NCBI GenBank assembly: GCA_018262475.1
Contig: JAGSYW010000002.1
Coordinates: forward strand, 1-42,983
DNA: 42,983 nt
Source of the DNA: Burkholderiaceae bacterium
Lineage (GTDB): Bacteria > Pseudomonadota > Gammaproteobacteria > Burkholderiales > Burkholderiaceae_D
Direction of reading: 5' to 3'
Shown here one piece after another: positions 15,848 to 24,857 of the stretch. The notes beneath the pieces were generated by a model. It saw only the letters and a program-made list of their open reading frames with translations. It did not search any database and had not been told where the DNA came from. Each line of letters starts with the position of its first letter. Position 1 is the first letter of the stretch. Position numbers and translations under genes: made by a program.

Positions 15848-16972
15848 ATGCAGCGTCTAGAAATCAAACCGCGCCCGGATTACGCCCGCAAGCTGGAAAA
15901 TATTGGTCTGTCATTTCATGCGCTCGACAATTACTGGAACGAAAACGTCTGCTACCGCTTCACTGCGGCCGAAGTGGATGAACTGGAAGCTGCCACCGAA
16001 GATCTGCACAAAATGTGCCTGGATGCAGTGCAATATGTGATCGAGCACAACCGTTTTGCCGACCTCGGCATTCCGCCTGCGTTCTGGCAACCGATTGCGG
16101 CATCGTTCGCGCGCCGCGATTTCCACCTGTATGGCCGGTTCGATTTTGCTTACGACGGCCAATCGCCGCCGAAGCTGCTCGAATACAACGCCGACACGCC
16201 GACTTCATTGCTCGAAGCCGCGGTCGCGCAGTGGTACTGGCTGGAAGAGAAATTTCCGCAGGCCGACCAGTTCAACTCGCTGCACGAAAAACTGGTCGCG
16301 CGCTGGAAACAGTTCGGCCCCGGCATCGACACCATCCACTTCGCCTCGCTGGCTGAAAACGAGGAAGACTGGGTCTGCGCCACCTATCTGATGGATACCG
16401 CCGCCCAAGCCGGGTTCGAAGTGAGGCATATTTTCGTCGAAGACATCGGCTGGTCGGACGAGCGGCGCACCTTCGTCGATCTGGACGAACAGCCCATCGC
16501 CGCGCTGTTCAAGCTTTACCCGTGGGAATTCATGCTGCGCGAGGAATTCGGCGCGCATGTGGCCGAAGCCAGAACGCGCTTCATCGAACCGCTGTGGAAG
16601 GCGGTGCTGTCGTGCAAGGGGCTGCTGCCAATCCTGTGGGAAATGTACCCCAATCACCCGAACCTGCTGCCCGCCTATTTCGAACCGGGCAAACTGTCGT
16701 CGTATGCGAAAAAGCCGCTGTATTCGCGCGAAGGCGCAAACATCGAACTGGTCGAAAACGGCAAGACCATCGCGCACGACGGCGGCCCGTATGGCGCCGA
16801 AGGCCATGTCTATCAGGCGCTGTGCCGGCTGAAAAGCCACGACGGCCGTTACCCGGTCGTCGGCTGCTGGGTGGTGCATGACAGCGCCGCCGGCATGGGC
16901 ATCCGCGAAGACGGGCAGCCGATCACGACCAACCTGAGCAATTTTGTTCCGCATTACTTTGACAAGGAATAA
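15848..16972 (+). CDS. Glutathionylspermidine synthase-family ATP-grasp ligase (YgiC/YjfC-like)
   Basis: 374-residue soluble ATP-grasp carboxylate-amine ligase lacking the amidase half of E. coli Gss. Family landmarks: RPDYARKLENIGLSFH at the N-terminus, FHLYGRFDFAYDGQSPPKLLEYNADTPTSLLE (with the conserved R, E and N-x-D of the nucleotide/metal site), LFKLYPWEFMLREEFG, LLPILWEMYPNHPNLLPAYFE, KPLYSREGANI and a final GSWVV-like VGCWVVHDSAAGMGIREDGQPITTNLSNFVPHYF. It should join a carboxylate to an amine using ATP. The true substrates of YgiC/YjfC proteins are not settled. Start 2 bp after the lipoprotein stop; DUF350 gene 2 bp after its own stop. Confidence 0.9.
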   Translation: MQRLEIKPRPDYARKLENIGLSFHALDNYWNENVCYRFTAAEVDELEAATEDLHKMCLDAVQYVIEHNRFADLGIPPAFWQPIAASFARRDFHLYGRFDFAYDGQSPPKLLEYNADTPTSLLEAAVAQWYWLEEKFPQADQFNSLHEKLVARWKQFGPGIDTIHFASLAENEEDWVCATYLMDTAAQAGFEVRHIFVEDIGWSDERRTFVDLDEQPIAALFKLYPWEFMLREEFGAHVAEARTRFIEPLWKAVLSCKGLLPILWEMYPNHPNLLPAYFEPGKLSSYAKKPLYSREGANIELVENGKTIAHDGGPYGAEGHVYQALCRLKSHDGRYPVVGCWVVHDSAAGMGIREDGQPITTNLSNFVPHYFDKE

Positions 16973-16974
16973 CC

Positions 16975-17352
16975 ATGGACGCCATCGTCGCCTTCCTCAG
17001 CTATTTCGCCGCCGCCATCGTGCTGCTGGCCGTGTTCATGTTCATTTACGCCAAAATCACGCCCTACGATGAATTCGCCGAAATCGCGAACAACAACATC
17101 GCAGCCGCCATCACCTTCGGCGGCGCCATCCTCGGCTTCACGCTGCCGCTGGCTTCAGCCATTTTCTTCACCCACGACATCATCGAGATGGCGCTCTGGG
17201 CCGCGATCACCGGCATCGTGCAGCTGATCGTATTCCGCCTGCTGCGACGTTTCGTGCCGGACATCGAAGCTGGTCACATCGCGCCTGCGATCCTGCTGTT
17301 TACGATGTCGGTCGCGATCGGTATCCTGAACGCGATCTGCATCAGCTACTGA
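16975..17352 (+). CDS. DUF350 membrane protein (YjfL-like)
   Basis: 125 residues with four predicted membrane helices (about 5-28, 40-62, 68-88, 100-122). The DUF350 repeat signature appears as ITPYDEFAEIANNNIAAAITFGGAILGFTLPLASAI. Family function is unknown; it co-occurs with YjfC-type ATP-grasp ligases and DUF1190 lipoproteins, as here. The 2-bp gap to the ligase gene and 12-bp gap to dacB place it inside one transcript. Confidence 0.88.
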   Translation: MDAIVAFLSYFAAAIVLLAVFMFIYAKITPYDEFAEIANNNIAAAITFGGAILGFTLPLASAIFFTHDIIEMALWAAITGIVQLIVFRLLRRFVPDIEAGHIAPAILLFTMSVAIGILNAICISY

Positions 17353-17364
17353 TTCCTTCCGCAC

Positions 17365-18783
17365 ATGAATATTTCCGCCCCTGCCCGTCGCCTGCTCGCC
17401 ACCCTGCTGCTCCTGCTTCCCATCTGCGCGCTGGCGCAACAGGGGCTGCCGTATGAAGTCGAAAGCGAACTTCGGCGCGCAAAAATTCCAGTGAAGGCAA
17501 CTGCCACCTTGGTGCAGGAGGTAGGCAGCCGCGCGGCGTGGGTATCAATCAACGCCAAACAGCCGTTCAGTCCGGCGTCAACCATGAAGCTGGTAACAAC
17601 CAATGCCGCGCTGGAACTGCTTGGCCCGACCTACAGCTGGAAAACGCAAGTGCTGGCGACCGGCCGCCTGACAGGCGGCACATTGCATGGCGACCTGATC
17701 ATCCGCGGCAGTGGCGATCCGAAATTCCTGATGGAACACCTGTGGCTGCTGCTGCGCCAGGTGCGCGCGCAAGGCATCCGCGACATCCGCGGCCAACTGG
17801 TGCTGGACCGCACCGCCTTCGCCGACATGCCGTTCGATGCATCGGCATTCGACAGCGCGCCTGACAAGGCCTACAACGCCGGGCCGGATGCGCTGCTGCT
17901 GAACTACCACACGCTGCAATTCGGCTTCGCGCCAAACGAAGCCGGCAATGGCGTGCGGGTGCGGCTCGACCCGCCGCTGGCGGACTTTAAGGTGAGCGCA
18001 CCGGCACTGGCCGATGGCGACTGCAATGGCTGGAAACAGCAACTGGCGCCCGATGTTGACGCTAGCGGCGCGCGCTTCAATGGCAGCTATCCCGCCACCT
18101 GCGGCGACAAAACCTGGTTTGTGCATGCGCACGCGCTGACGCCGGATCGCTATTTCGCCGCGGTTTTCCGCCAGATGTGGCAAGACGCTGGCGGCAGCAT
18201 CAATGGCGAAGTCAAAAGCGGTATCACGCCGCCCAACGCACGCCTGGTCACTGAATGGACGTCGCCCGCGGTGCCGGAAATCATCCGCGACATCAACAAA
18301 TTCAGCAACAACGTGATGGCGCGCCAACTTCTGCTGGCGCTCGCGTTGCAGAACGGCGCTCCGGCACGACCGGAACGGGGTGCGGACGCAGTCAAGACAT
18401 GGCTAGCCGCCAAAGGCATTGCCGCGCCGGAACTGGTGATTGAAAACGGCTCCGGCCTGTCACGCAGCGAACGCATTTCGGCCGGCACGCTGGGCAAGAT
18501 GCTGCAGGCAACCTGGCGTTCGCCGCTGATGCCGGAATTCATTTCATCGCTACCGCTGGCCGGGCTGGACGGCACGATGCGTTCGCGCGTGCAGGAAAAA
18601 GGCGTTGCCGGCCATGCACACATCAAGACCGGCTCACTGCGAAACGTGCGCGCCATAGCCGGTTACGTGCTGGCGGCATCCGGCAAGCGCTATGTGGTGG
18701 TCTGCTTCATCAACCATCCGAACGCCGCCGCCGGACGCCCGGCGCTGGATGCGTTGCTGGAATGGGTGCACACCAGCGGCTGA
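17365..18783 (+). CDS. dacB: D-alanyl-D-alanine carboxypeptidase/endopeptidase (PBP4)
   Basis: 472-residue periplasmic peptidase S13 that trims and cleaves D-Ala-containing cross-links in peptidoglycan. Signal peptide (LLATLLLLLPICALAQ, cleavage about residue 24). The three penicillin-binding motifs are present: STMK with catalytic Ser72 and Lys75, SNN (in NKFSNNVMARQ) and KTG (HIKTGSLRNV). The large insertion between motifs 1 and 2 that marks class C PBPs is present. Lies 12 bp after the DUF350 gene, so likely read with the lipoprotein-ligase operon, linking that operon with the envelope. Confidence 0.93.
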   Translation: MNISAPARRLLATLLLLLPICALAQQGLPYEVESELRRAKIPVKATATLVQEVGSRAAWVSINAKQPFSPASTMKLVTTNAALELLGPTYSWKTQVLATGRLTGGTLHGDLIIRGSGDPKFLMEHLWLLLRQVRAQGIRDIRGQLVLDRTAFADMPFDASAFDSAPDKAYNAGPDALLLNYHTLQFGFAPNEAGNGVRVRLDPPLADFKVSAPALADGDCNGWKQQLAPDVDASGARFNGSYPATCGDKTWFVHAHALTPDRYFAAVFRQMWQDAGGSINGEVKSGITPPNARLVTEWTSPAVPEIIRDINKFSNNVMARQLLLALALQNGAPARPERGADAVKTWLAAKGIAAPELVIENGSGLSRSERISAGTLGKMLQATWRSPLMPEFISSLPLAGLDGTMRSRVQEKGVAGHAHIKTGSLRNVRAIAGYVLAASGKRYVVVCFINHPNAAAGRPALDALLEWVHTSG

Positions 18784-18873
18784 ACGGTCACGGAACCGCT
18801 AAATACTGGGCGCGAACATCCTTGCAGCCCGGTGGCATGGCACACGGCAGCGTGCATTGACGCTCAAACAATG

Positions 18874-18949
18874 GGGGTATATAGACAAAACACCCTCCTG
18901 GACCACATATTTCAACGCCGTTTAAAAATACTACCGGGAGTATATTTTT
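18874..18949 (+). repeat. Dispersed intergenic repeat, copy B
   Basis: 76 bp: GGGGTATATAGACAAAA, central TTTCAACGCCG, then TTTAAAAATACT and AGTATATTTTT around ACCGGG. It lies in the 223-bp gap between the convergent ends of dacB and the diguanylate cyclase gene. The rest of that gap (18784-18873 and 18950-19006) shows no gene and no clear terminator. Confidence 0.7.
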
Positions 18950-19006
18950 CAGCCTAATTGAACGAAACTGACTTTCGGGTCAGTTATTCTAATGCCACAG
19001 CCAGGT

Positions 19007-20728
19007 TCAAGCCGCCGCCTTGCGCGACTTCTTGGCGCCGAACATCCTTTCGTCGGCGGTTTTCAGCAGCGTTTCCGTATCGCTGCCATCTTCAGGGAAA
19101 ATCGCCCAGCCGATGGAAATCCTGGCATCGATCTCGCCCTGCGCCAGCGCGACCTTCTGTTCGACACTGGCGCGGATGTTATCGATCGCCACTGCCACCT
19201 GCGCATAGGTGCAGACATCGCCCAGCAACACGACGAATTCATCGCCGCCGTAGCGGACGACGATATCGGACGAACGGGTCGCCGCCTTCAGCCGTTCCGA
19301 CACCGCCTGCAACACCCGGTCGCCAGCGTCATGACCAAAATGGTCATTGACTGGCTTGAACTCGTCGAGATCGATGAACAGCAAGGCAAATGCTGGCGGC
19401 TGCTCTGATTCTCCGGCTATTTGCCGCAGCAGGCGCATCCGGGTAAACAGGAATTCCCGGTTGAACACGCCAGTCAGCTTGTCGGTACGCAAGTTGTGCT
19501 CCATTTCATTGAACGAGCGCGCCAGTTGTCCGATTTCATCGCGGCGGTTGATGTCGAGATCGCGCACCGGCTCGCCAATGCCGATCTTTTGCGCCGCAGC
19601 GTTCAGCGCGAGAATGTCACGCAACACGCGGTTGATGAGCAGCATTCCGATCAACAGCGCCAGCCCAACGCATACGATGGCAAAGCCAATGCTGGCATTG
19701 AAACTGGTCGTCACGCCGCCAAGAAAATCGGAGCGCGGCGCGACCACAACCGTCACCCAATCCAGCCCGTGCTTTTCCCCCAGCGGCGAAGCGGCCACTT
19801 CGACCATGCCGGCAGCGGTTTTCAGACTGGCTGAAAACGGTTCCTGCACGCCCTTGCCCGCCTGAGCTTTCTGCGCTTTCCACGCCATCACGCTTTCGGC
19901 GGCAGATTTGATCAGCGGCGATTTCATCTCGCTCGCAAGCAGGCGTTGCGGCTGGATGCCTTGCTGCTCAAGCAATTCCTCGTTATTCGAGCTAGCGATC
20001 ATCTGCCCTTTGCCATCCATCACGAACGCAATGCCGTTCTTGCTGATCGTCAGGCCATCGAGGAACTCGGTCAGCGCCTTCATCTCTACATCGACCGCAA
20101 CCACGCCCGCGACGGCCCCGTCCTCCTTGCGTATCGATTTAGCCACGGTGATCGTCGGCAATTTTGAGGTGAAATCACGGTATACCGCAGACCATACCGG
20201 CGCGGCCTGCCGCGCGGCCGGTGCATACCACGGCCGCAAACGGGGATCGTACTCATCTGTTCTTAGCACGGCTGTCCGTACGCCCGGGCCGGGGACGGCA
20301 TAGATCGTGCGTTTCGCTGCATTCGGTTCCCGCAGATACAGCTCGTTGATGTAACCGTTGATGCGGTACAGGCCAATGAAACGGCCATCGGCGCCACCAA
20401 AATAGGTGTACATGCCGGCTTTCTGATACAGGCCGGAAATGGCCCAGATGCGATGCTCCAGCCAGGAAAGGTCATTCGAGAAAGACTGTCCGGCCTCCTT
20501 CAAGCCAGGATCGGGGGCGAAATTGTTGAGCAAGTTCATCGCCGCGTCCAGATGCTGGCCGGTCGCTTCGTTGATGCGCAGCGAGACATCGGTCAGAACG
20601 CGACTAGTAAGCGAATTGACCGCTTTCGAGCCTGCGTCGAACAGCATCCAGCCGACGGTCGCCGGTACCAGCAGCACCAGAAAAACGAACGGCAAGACCA
20701 GCTGATATCTCAACGAAAACTTTTGCAT
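19007..20728 (-). CDS. Membrane diguanylate cyclase with Cache sensor and HAMP
   Basis: 573 residues. Helix 1 (about 10-28), a periplasmic double-Cache region (about 35-330, with YINELYLREPNAAKRTIYAVPGPGVRT and RLRPWYAPAARQAAPVWSAVYRDF), helix 2 (about 345-368), a HAMP linker (LRDILALNAAAQKIGIGEPVRDLDINRRDEIGQLARSFN) and a GGDEF domain. The active loop is intact (RYGGDEFVVLL), and RSSD five residues before it is an inhibitory I-site. It should make c-di-GMP in response to a periplasmic small molecule; the ligand is unknown. ATG at 20728, AAGGAAATG-like site directly upstream. No EAL domain. Confidence 0.92.
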   Translation of the reverse strand: MQKFSLRYQLVLPFVFLVLLVPATVGWMLFDAGSKAVNSLTSRVLTDVSLRINEATGQHLDAAMNLLNNFAPDPGLKEAGQSFSNDLSWLEHRIWAISGLYQKAGMYTYFGGADGRFIGLYRINGYINELYLREPNAAKRTIYAVPGPGVRTAVLRTDEYDPRLRPWYAPAARQAAPVWSAVYRDFTSKLPTITVAKSIRKEDGAVAGVVAVDVEMKALTEFLDGLTISKNGIAFVMDGKGQMIASSNNEELLEQQGIQPQRLLASEMKSPLIKSAAESVMAWKAQKAQAGKGVQEPFSASLKTAAGMVEVAASPLGEKHGLDWVTVVVAPRSDFLGGVTTSFNASIGFAIVCVGLALLIGMLLINRVLRDILALNAAAQKIGIGEPVRDLDINRRDEIGQLARSFNEMEHNLRTDKLTGVFNREFLFTRMRLLRQIAGESEQPPAFALLFIDLDEFKPVNDHFGHDAGDRVLQAVSERLKAATRSSDIVVRYGGDEFVVLLGDVCTYAQVAVAIDNIRASVEQKVALAQGEIDARISIGWAIFPEDGSDTETLLKTADERMFGAKKSRKAAA

Positions 20729-20813
20729 TTCCTTTTCCAGCCGACAATGGACGCCCAGTGTAGAGCGTCAATTCACATAAAACATTGCGCAATCGCAACA
20801 ATAATATGCACAA

Positions 20814-20843
20814 CTGTGTCAATGCTGTGTCAAAACAGACACA
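20814..20843. promoter_or_regulatory. Direct and inverted repeats upstream of the diguanylate cyclase
   Basis: CTGTGTCAA occurs twice with an 11-bp period (20814-20822 and 20825-20833). The second copy also forms an inverted repeat TGTGTC / GACACA (20826-20831, 20838-20843). One helical turn spacing suggests side-by-side protein binding. It abuts the stop codon of the TPM protein gene. Confidence 0.4.
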
Positions 20844-21344
20844 TTACAGCAAGATGGGCTTATCTGAAAGCTGATTAACGCGTTCGCCATCTGCAGGATA
20901 ATGTAATGCCAGCAACGCGTTCAGTTGCGCCAGCGCCGCCAGCGAACTGTGGTGGAATTCGTCTTGCGCGAACCCCTGCGTCATCGTCTGGCAAACGGCA
21001 TTCCAGTCGTCATTACCGATCTGGCCGGCCACGCCGCGGTCGGCCACAATTTCCAGCTTGCGATCGGCCAGATTCAGGTACAGCAGCACGCCGCAATTTT
21101 CCTCGGTATCCCACACCCGGTATCGGGCGAACAGGTCGAGCGCGCGCTGGCGCGTGCCTGTGCGGTGCAGCAACTCGTGCAGCGGCAGCGAATGCTCAAC
21201 GATGAAGGACACTTCGGCTCGGTGCCGGGCCTCGCCCTCGGCAATTGCAGCCTCGATGGCGCGCAAGGTCGCTGGCGGAAAGGCGCGCTTTCCGGCAGAA
21301 GATGTCGTCAGCAAATGCCGCATCAGGCGCGAAATCGTTCCCAT
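20844..21344 (-). CDS. TPM-domain protein (second of pair)
   Basis: 166 residues related to the TPM/YgcG-like fold but without signal peptide or membrane anchor, apart from its N-terminal SRLMRHLLTT. Conserved features: AIEAAIAEGEARHRAEVSFIVE, RALDLFARYRVWDTEENCGVLLYLNLADRKLEIVADRGVAGQIGNDDW, typical of the TPM strand-helix core. ATG at 21344 shares its first base with the upstream TGA (TGATG) and has GGAGA six bases before it, so translation is coupled. Third gene of the lemA operon. TPM domains have been tied to membrane quality control and photosystem repair elsewhere; its role here is unknown. Confidence 0.82.
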   Translation of the reverse strand: MGTISRLMRHLLTTSSAGKRAFPPATLRAIEAAIAEGEARHRAEVSFIVEHSLPLHELLHRTGTRQRALDLFARYRVWDTEENCGVLLYLNLADRKLEIVADRGVAGQIGNDDWNAVCQTMTQGFAQDEFHHSSLAALAQLNALLALHYPADGERVNQLSDKPILL

Positions 21345-22129
21345 CACCAATCTCCCGAGGCGCCGCCGCCGCCGAAATCGCCGCCACCGCCGGAAAATCC
21401 GCCGCCATCGGAACTTCCCCCGCCGCTGCTCCAGCCGCCGGAATCGCTGCCGCCTCCCAGGAACACGCCGGAAGAGCGCCCCCAGCCATCACCGTGAACA
21501 CGATTCATCGCACGCCGGATCGCCACCACGATGGCAATGATGACCAGAAACGGCACCAGCAGCACCAGCACGATCACCCATGTCGGCATGTCGGCACCGC
21601 TGGCTGCCGCGCGGGCTTTCGACGGCTCGGGGAACGGTTCCTTGTTCAGCAATGCATGAATCGCCTCGACGCCCACATTCAAACCGCCATAAAAATCGTT
21701 TGCGCGAAATTTCGGCGCGATGATGTCCTGCAGGATTTGCTTTGCCCGCACGTCGGGAATCGCCCCTTCGGCGCCGCGCCCGATTTCCAGCCGCATCCGG
21801 CGCAAATCGCGCGTGTTGTCCTTGGCGATGATCAGAATCACGCCGTCATCCACGCCCTTGCGGCCAAGTTTCCATGCCTCAGCCACGCGGATGCCGTACT
21901 GTTCGATCACTTCCGGCGCGGTGCTTTTCACCAGCAGTACCGCCACCTGGTTGCCGGTTTTCGCTTCATGCGCCTTCAAGGTATTTTCCAGCGCCGCACG
22001 CTGCTCCGGCTTGAGCATGCCTGCAACATCGGTCACGCGGCTTTTCAGCGGCGGAATGGGCGCGAAATCCTGCGCCACCGCCGCAGACAGCAGCAGCGCC
22101 AGCAGGAATCCCGTCACCAAACGCAGCAT
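21344..22129 (-). CDS. TPM-domain membrane protein, YgcG-like
   Basis: 261 residues: signal peptide (MLRLVTGFLLALLLSAAVAQ), periplasmic TPM domain (about 25-170; RVTDVAGMLKPEQRAALENTL, VAVLLVKSTAPEVIEQYGIRVAEAWKLGRKGVDDGVILIIAKD, RMRLEIGRGAEGAIPD), a single helix (TWVIVLVLLVPFLVIIAIVVAI, about 182-203) and a cytoplasmic Gly/Ser tail full of SGGG repeats. This is the standard layout of the LemA partner. It starts 27 bp after lemA and overlaps the following TPM gene by one base. Confidence 0.9.
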   Translation of the reverse strand: MLRLVTGFLLALLLSAAVAQDFAPIPPLKSRVTDVAGMLKPEQRAALENTLKAHEAKTGNQVAVLLVKSTAPEVIEQYGIRVAEAWKLGRKGVDDGVILIIAKDNTRDLRRMRLEIGRGAEGAIPDVRAKQILQDIIAPKFRANDFYGGLNVGVEAIHALLNKEPFPEPSKARAAASGADMPTWVIVLVLLVPFLVIIAIVVAIRRAMNRVHGDGWGRSSGVFLGGGSDSGGWSSGGGSSDGGGFSGGGGDFGGGGASGDW

Positions 22130-22156
22130 CGCGCTCGCCTTTCCGCTGATTGCAGG

Positions 22157-22759
22157 TTATTTCTTGCCGCCGAAATCAACCTTCGGCGCGGTCGAAACTT
22201 CCTTCTCGTTTTCGACCGTGAACGACGGCTTGACCTTGTAGCCGAACATCATCGCCGTCAGGTTGCTTGGAAACTGGCGCGTGAGCACGTTATAGCTCTC
22301 AATCGTCTTGATGTAGCGCTGACGTGCGACCGCAATCCGGTTTTCGGTGCCTTCCAGCTGTGCGGCCAAGTCACGAAAATTCTGGTTCGCCTTCAGATCC
22401 GGGTAACGCTCGGACACCGCCATCAGGCGCGACAGCGCCGACGACAGTTCACCCTGCACCTGCTGAAATTTCTTGAACGCCTCCGGGTTGTTCAGCACTT
22501 CCGGCGTGATCTGGAAACTGGTCGCAGCCGAACGCGCTTTCGTGACCGATTCCAGGGTTTCCTTTTCGTGTGCGGCATAACCCTTGACTGTATTCACCAG
22601 GTTCGGGATCAGGTCGGCGCGCCGCTGGTACTGGTTCACGACCTCAGCCCAGGCCGCCTTGCTGGCTTCGTCCTTCGACTGAAAATCGTTGTAGCCGCAA
22701 GCGGTCAGGGTGGAAGCGAATGCTGCGATCAGCAGCCACTTGAACAGTTGTTTCATCAT
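22157..22759 (-). CDS. lemA: LemA-family lipoprotein
   Basis: 200 residues: lipobox LTAC (Cys21), then a long helical domain beginning YNDFQSKDEASKAAWAEVVNQYQRRADLIPNLVNTVKGYAAHEKETLESVTKARSAA, the LemA signature, and ending FPSNLTAMMFGYKVKPSFTVE. LemA proteins form a four-helix bundle at the membrane; their function is poorly known but they are constantly found with TPM-domain proteins, as here. First gene of a three-gene operon. ATG 22759 is followed by a second ATG; GAGG lies 6 bases upstream. Confidence 0.93.
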   Translation of the reverse strand: MMKQLFKWLLIAAFASTLTACGYNDFQSKDEASKAAWAEVVNQYQRRADLIPNLVNTVKGYAAHEKETLESVTKARSAATSFQITPEVLNNPEAFKKFQQVQGELSSALSRLMAVSERYPDLKANQNFRDLAAQLEGTENRIAVARQRYIKTIESYNVLTRQFPSNLTAMMFGYKVKPSFTVENEKEVSTAPKVDFGGKK

Positions 22760-22799
22760 GCCATCCTCATACGAAAATTGAGAAAACCATCCGGCAGGC

Positions 22800-23681
22800 T
22801 CATGCCTTTTTCGGCGCCACCAGCACCGTCGCCAGCGACACCAGAATCAGCGCCATCGCGCCGTAATCCTGCCAGTGCGGCGTTTCGCCCAGCATCCACG
22901 CGCCGGAAAACACGCCCACCACCGGAATCATCATCACCGACAAGCTGGATGCCACCGGCGGCAGCGTGCGCGCCAGCCGGAACCAGACGACAAACGCAAA
23001 GCCGAACACCAGCAATGCATTATAGGCAATGGCTGCCCACTGCATTGCCGTCGGCAAGCGCCAGTCAGCAGATTCGAACATCGCTGAACAAAAAAACAAC
23101 ACCGCAGTGGAAAACAGCACCATCCAGAAAGTCATCGCAATCGTCGGCATATCGATCTGCGCGCGCTTCATCCGCAGCGTGCCGTAGCCCCATGATGCCG
23201 CGCCCAGCAACATCAACACACTGCCGAGCGGCTGACCGGAAATCTTGCCGAATTCGCTCGACAACAGCAGCAGCGTGCCCACGAAAGCGCACACGATGCC
23301 AAACCACCCCATCCGGTTCGGTTTTTCGCGGTACAGCACCAGCCCGAACAGCACCGCCCACACCGGCATCGTGTAACCGAGAATAGCCGAACGTCCGGAC
23401 GACAGGGTGGTGATGCCCATGATCATGAACAGGTTCCACAGCAGCACATTCGGAATCGACAGCCGGATCAGCGGCATGACATGATGCCGCGACAGCACCA
23501 GCGGCATCCCCTGCCACCTTGCCGCCAGCCACAACACCGGCAATGCGCCCGCCATGCCCAGGATGCGGAACGCCAGCGGCGGATAGTGGGTGACGCCGAT
23601 TTTCATGATCGGCCAGTTGAATCCCCAGCACAGCGTCAGGAGCGCGAGCAGGATCAGGTCTTTGCGCGAGAACGAAGTCAT
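22800..23681 (-). CDS. EamA/DMT-family transporter
   Basis: 293-residue inner-membrane protein of ten helices formed by two EamA repeats (each about 140 residues; WGFNWPIMKIG in the first, WGYGTLRMKRAQ in the second), with late conserved P-V-V-G-V-F-S-G-A-W-M-L-G-E. Members export or import amino acids, nucleosides or other metabolites; the substrate cannot be read from sequence. ATG 23681 is chosen over 23720 because the family start (SRKDLILLALLTLCWG) follows directly. Divergent from pyrF. The gap to lemA is 40 bp, with no clear terminator. Confidence 0.85.
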   Translation of the reverse strand: MTSFSRKDLILLALLTLCWGFNWPIMKIGVTHYPPLAFRILGMAGALPVLWLAARWQGMPLVLSRHHVMPLIRLSIPNVLLWNLFMIMGITTLSSGRSAILGYTMPVWAVLFGLVLYREKPNRMGWFGIVCAFVGTLLLLSSEFGKISGQPLGSVLMLLGAASWGYGTLRMKRAQIDMPTIAMTFWMVLFSTAVLFFCSAMFESADWRLPTAMQWAAIAYNALLVFGFAFVVWFRLARTLPPVASSLSVMMIPVVGVFSGAWMLGETPHWQDYGAMALILVSLATVLVAPKKA

Positions 23682-23773
23682 GGTCTTACGATAGCACGGC
23701 GCGGTAAAATATGCGATCAATGAGCCGGCGGGCGGATGCCATGCACCGGCAATTCTTTCGACAGGAAACCATC

Positions 23774-24607
23774 ATGACCTTCATCGACAAACTTTCCGCC
23801 GCATGGAAGGCAAACAACTCGCTTTTGTGCGTTGGCCTCGACCCCGACATCAAGCGCTTCCCGGCGCACCTGCAAGGCAAGCCAGATGCCGTATTTGAAT
23901 TCTGCAAGGCGATTGTCGATGCGACCGCCCCCTTTGCCTGCGCCTTCAAGCCGCAAATTGCCTATTTCGCCGCGCTGCGCGCTGAAGATCAGCTTGAAGC
24001 GATTTGCGGCTACCTGCGCGAAAAGCACCCGCAAATCCCGCTGATTCTGGATGCGAAACGCGGCGACATCGGTGCCACCGCCGAACAGTACGCACGCGAA
24101 GCATTCGAGCGCTACAACGCCGACGCAGTCACGCTAAACCCGTACATGGGCTATGACACGGTGGCGCCGTTCCTCGAATGGAAGGATCGCGGCGCGATCA
24201 TCCTGTGCCGCACGTCGAACCCCGGCGGATCGGATCTGCAGTTCCTGATGGTCGGCGGCCAGGAAAAGCCGGTACCGCTGTACCAGCATGTCGCACGACT
24301 GGTGGCGGAGGAGTGGAACACCAACGGCCAGTGCGCGCTGGTGGTCGGCGCCACCTTCCCGCGCGAACTGGCGGAAGTACGCACCATCGTGTGCGACCTG
24401 CCACTGCTGGTGCCCGGCATCGGCGCGCAGGGCGGCGACATTCAGGCGACCGTGGCCGCAGGCAAATCTTCCGACGGCACCGGCATGATGATCAACTCGT
24501 CGCGCGCCATCCTGTATGCGAAACCGGAAGCGGACGAAGATTTCGCGCAGGCTGCGCGCCGTGTGGCGGCCGCGACCTGCGACGCCATCAACAGCTACCG
24601 CATCTGA
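23774..24607 (+). CDS. pyrF: Orotidine 5'-phosphate decarboxylase, type 2
   Basis: 277 residues; last step of UMP synthesis (OMP to UMP plus CO2). LCVGLDPD near residue 18, AFKPQIAYF near 57, and the catalytic LDAKRGDIG (Lys95, Asp98). The subgroup 2 form is longer than E. coli PyrF and has the ending [16 protein letters not shown]. The frame is open from 23711, but ATG 23774 with AGGAAA upstream matches homologues. Confidence 0.95.
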   Translation: MTFIDKLSAAWKANNSLLCVGLDPDIKRFPAHLQGKPDAVFEFCKAIVDATAPFACAFKPQIAYFAALRAEDQLEAICGYLREKHPQIPLILDAKRGDIGATAEQYAREAFERYNADAVTLNPYMGYDTVAPFLEWKDRGAIILCRTSNPGGSDLQFLMVGGQEKPVPLYQHVARLVAEEWNTNGQCALVVGATFPRELAEVRTIVCDLPLLVPGIGAQGGDIQATVAAGKSSDGTGMMINSSRAILYAKPEADEDFAQAARRVAAATCDAINSYRI

Positions 24608-24707
24608 ACGAGCACGCGAACGCGTCAATTTCATTGTCGTCAAGACGGCTGGCGAGGTTCTTGGCGCGCTCCGGCAAACCCGTTCAAGCACAAACCGCTA
24701 TTTCGCG

Positions 24708-24713
24708 TATAAT
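24708..24713 (+). promoter_or_regulatory. -10 box and long leader of the cold-shock gene
   Basis: Perfect TATAAT at 24708-24713, weak TTCAAG upstream. Transcription near 24720 would give a leader of roughly 138 nt before ATG 24858, the length seen for cold-regulated csp mRNAs whose leader folds control translation. AAAGGA lies before the start. Confidence 0.6.
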
Positions 24714-24857
24714 GGCGGCACAATATCATCAAGCAAGTTCTCCAAGCACATCGTTGTTCCCTCTCAAAGCGGTTCCGCTGTTCCATGTAGTTTCCCTTGA
24801 TTATCTTGTACCCCGGGCATTTGCCCATTCTTCTTCATCGTTCCAAAGGAAAATATA

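Noticed and set aside
21245-23386. 713-codon plus-strand frame across TPM, lemA and EamA genes
   Set aside because: Antisense shadow with His/Arg-rich low-complexity translation; three real genes lie on the other strand.
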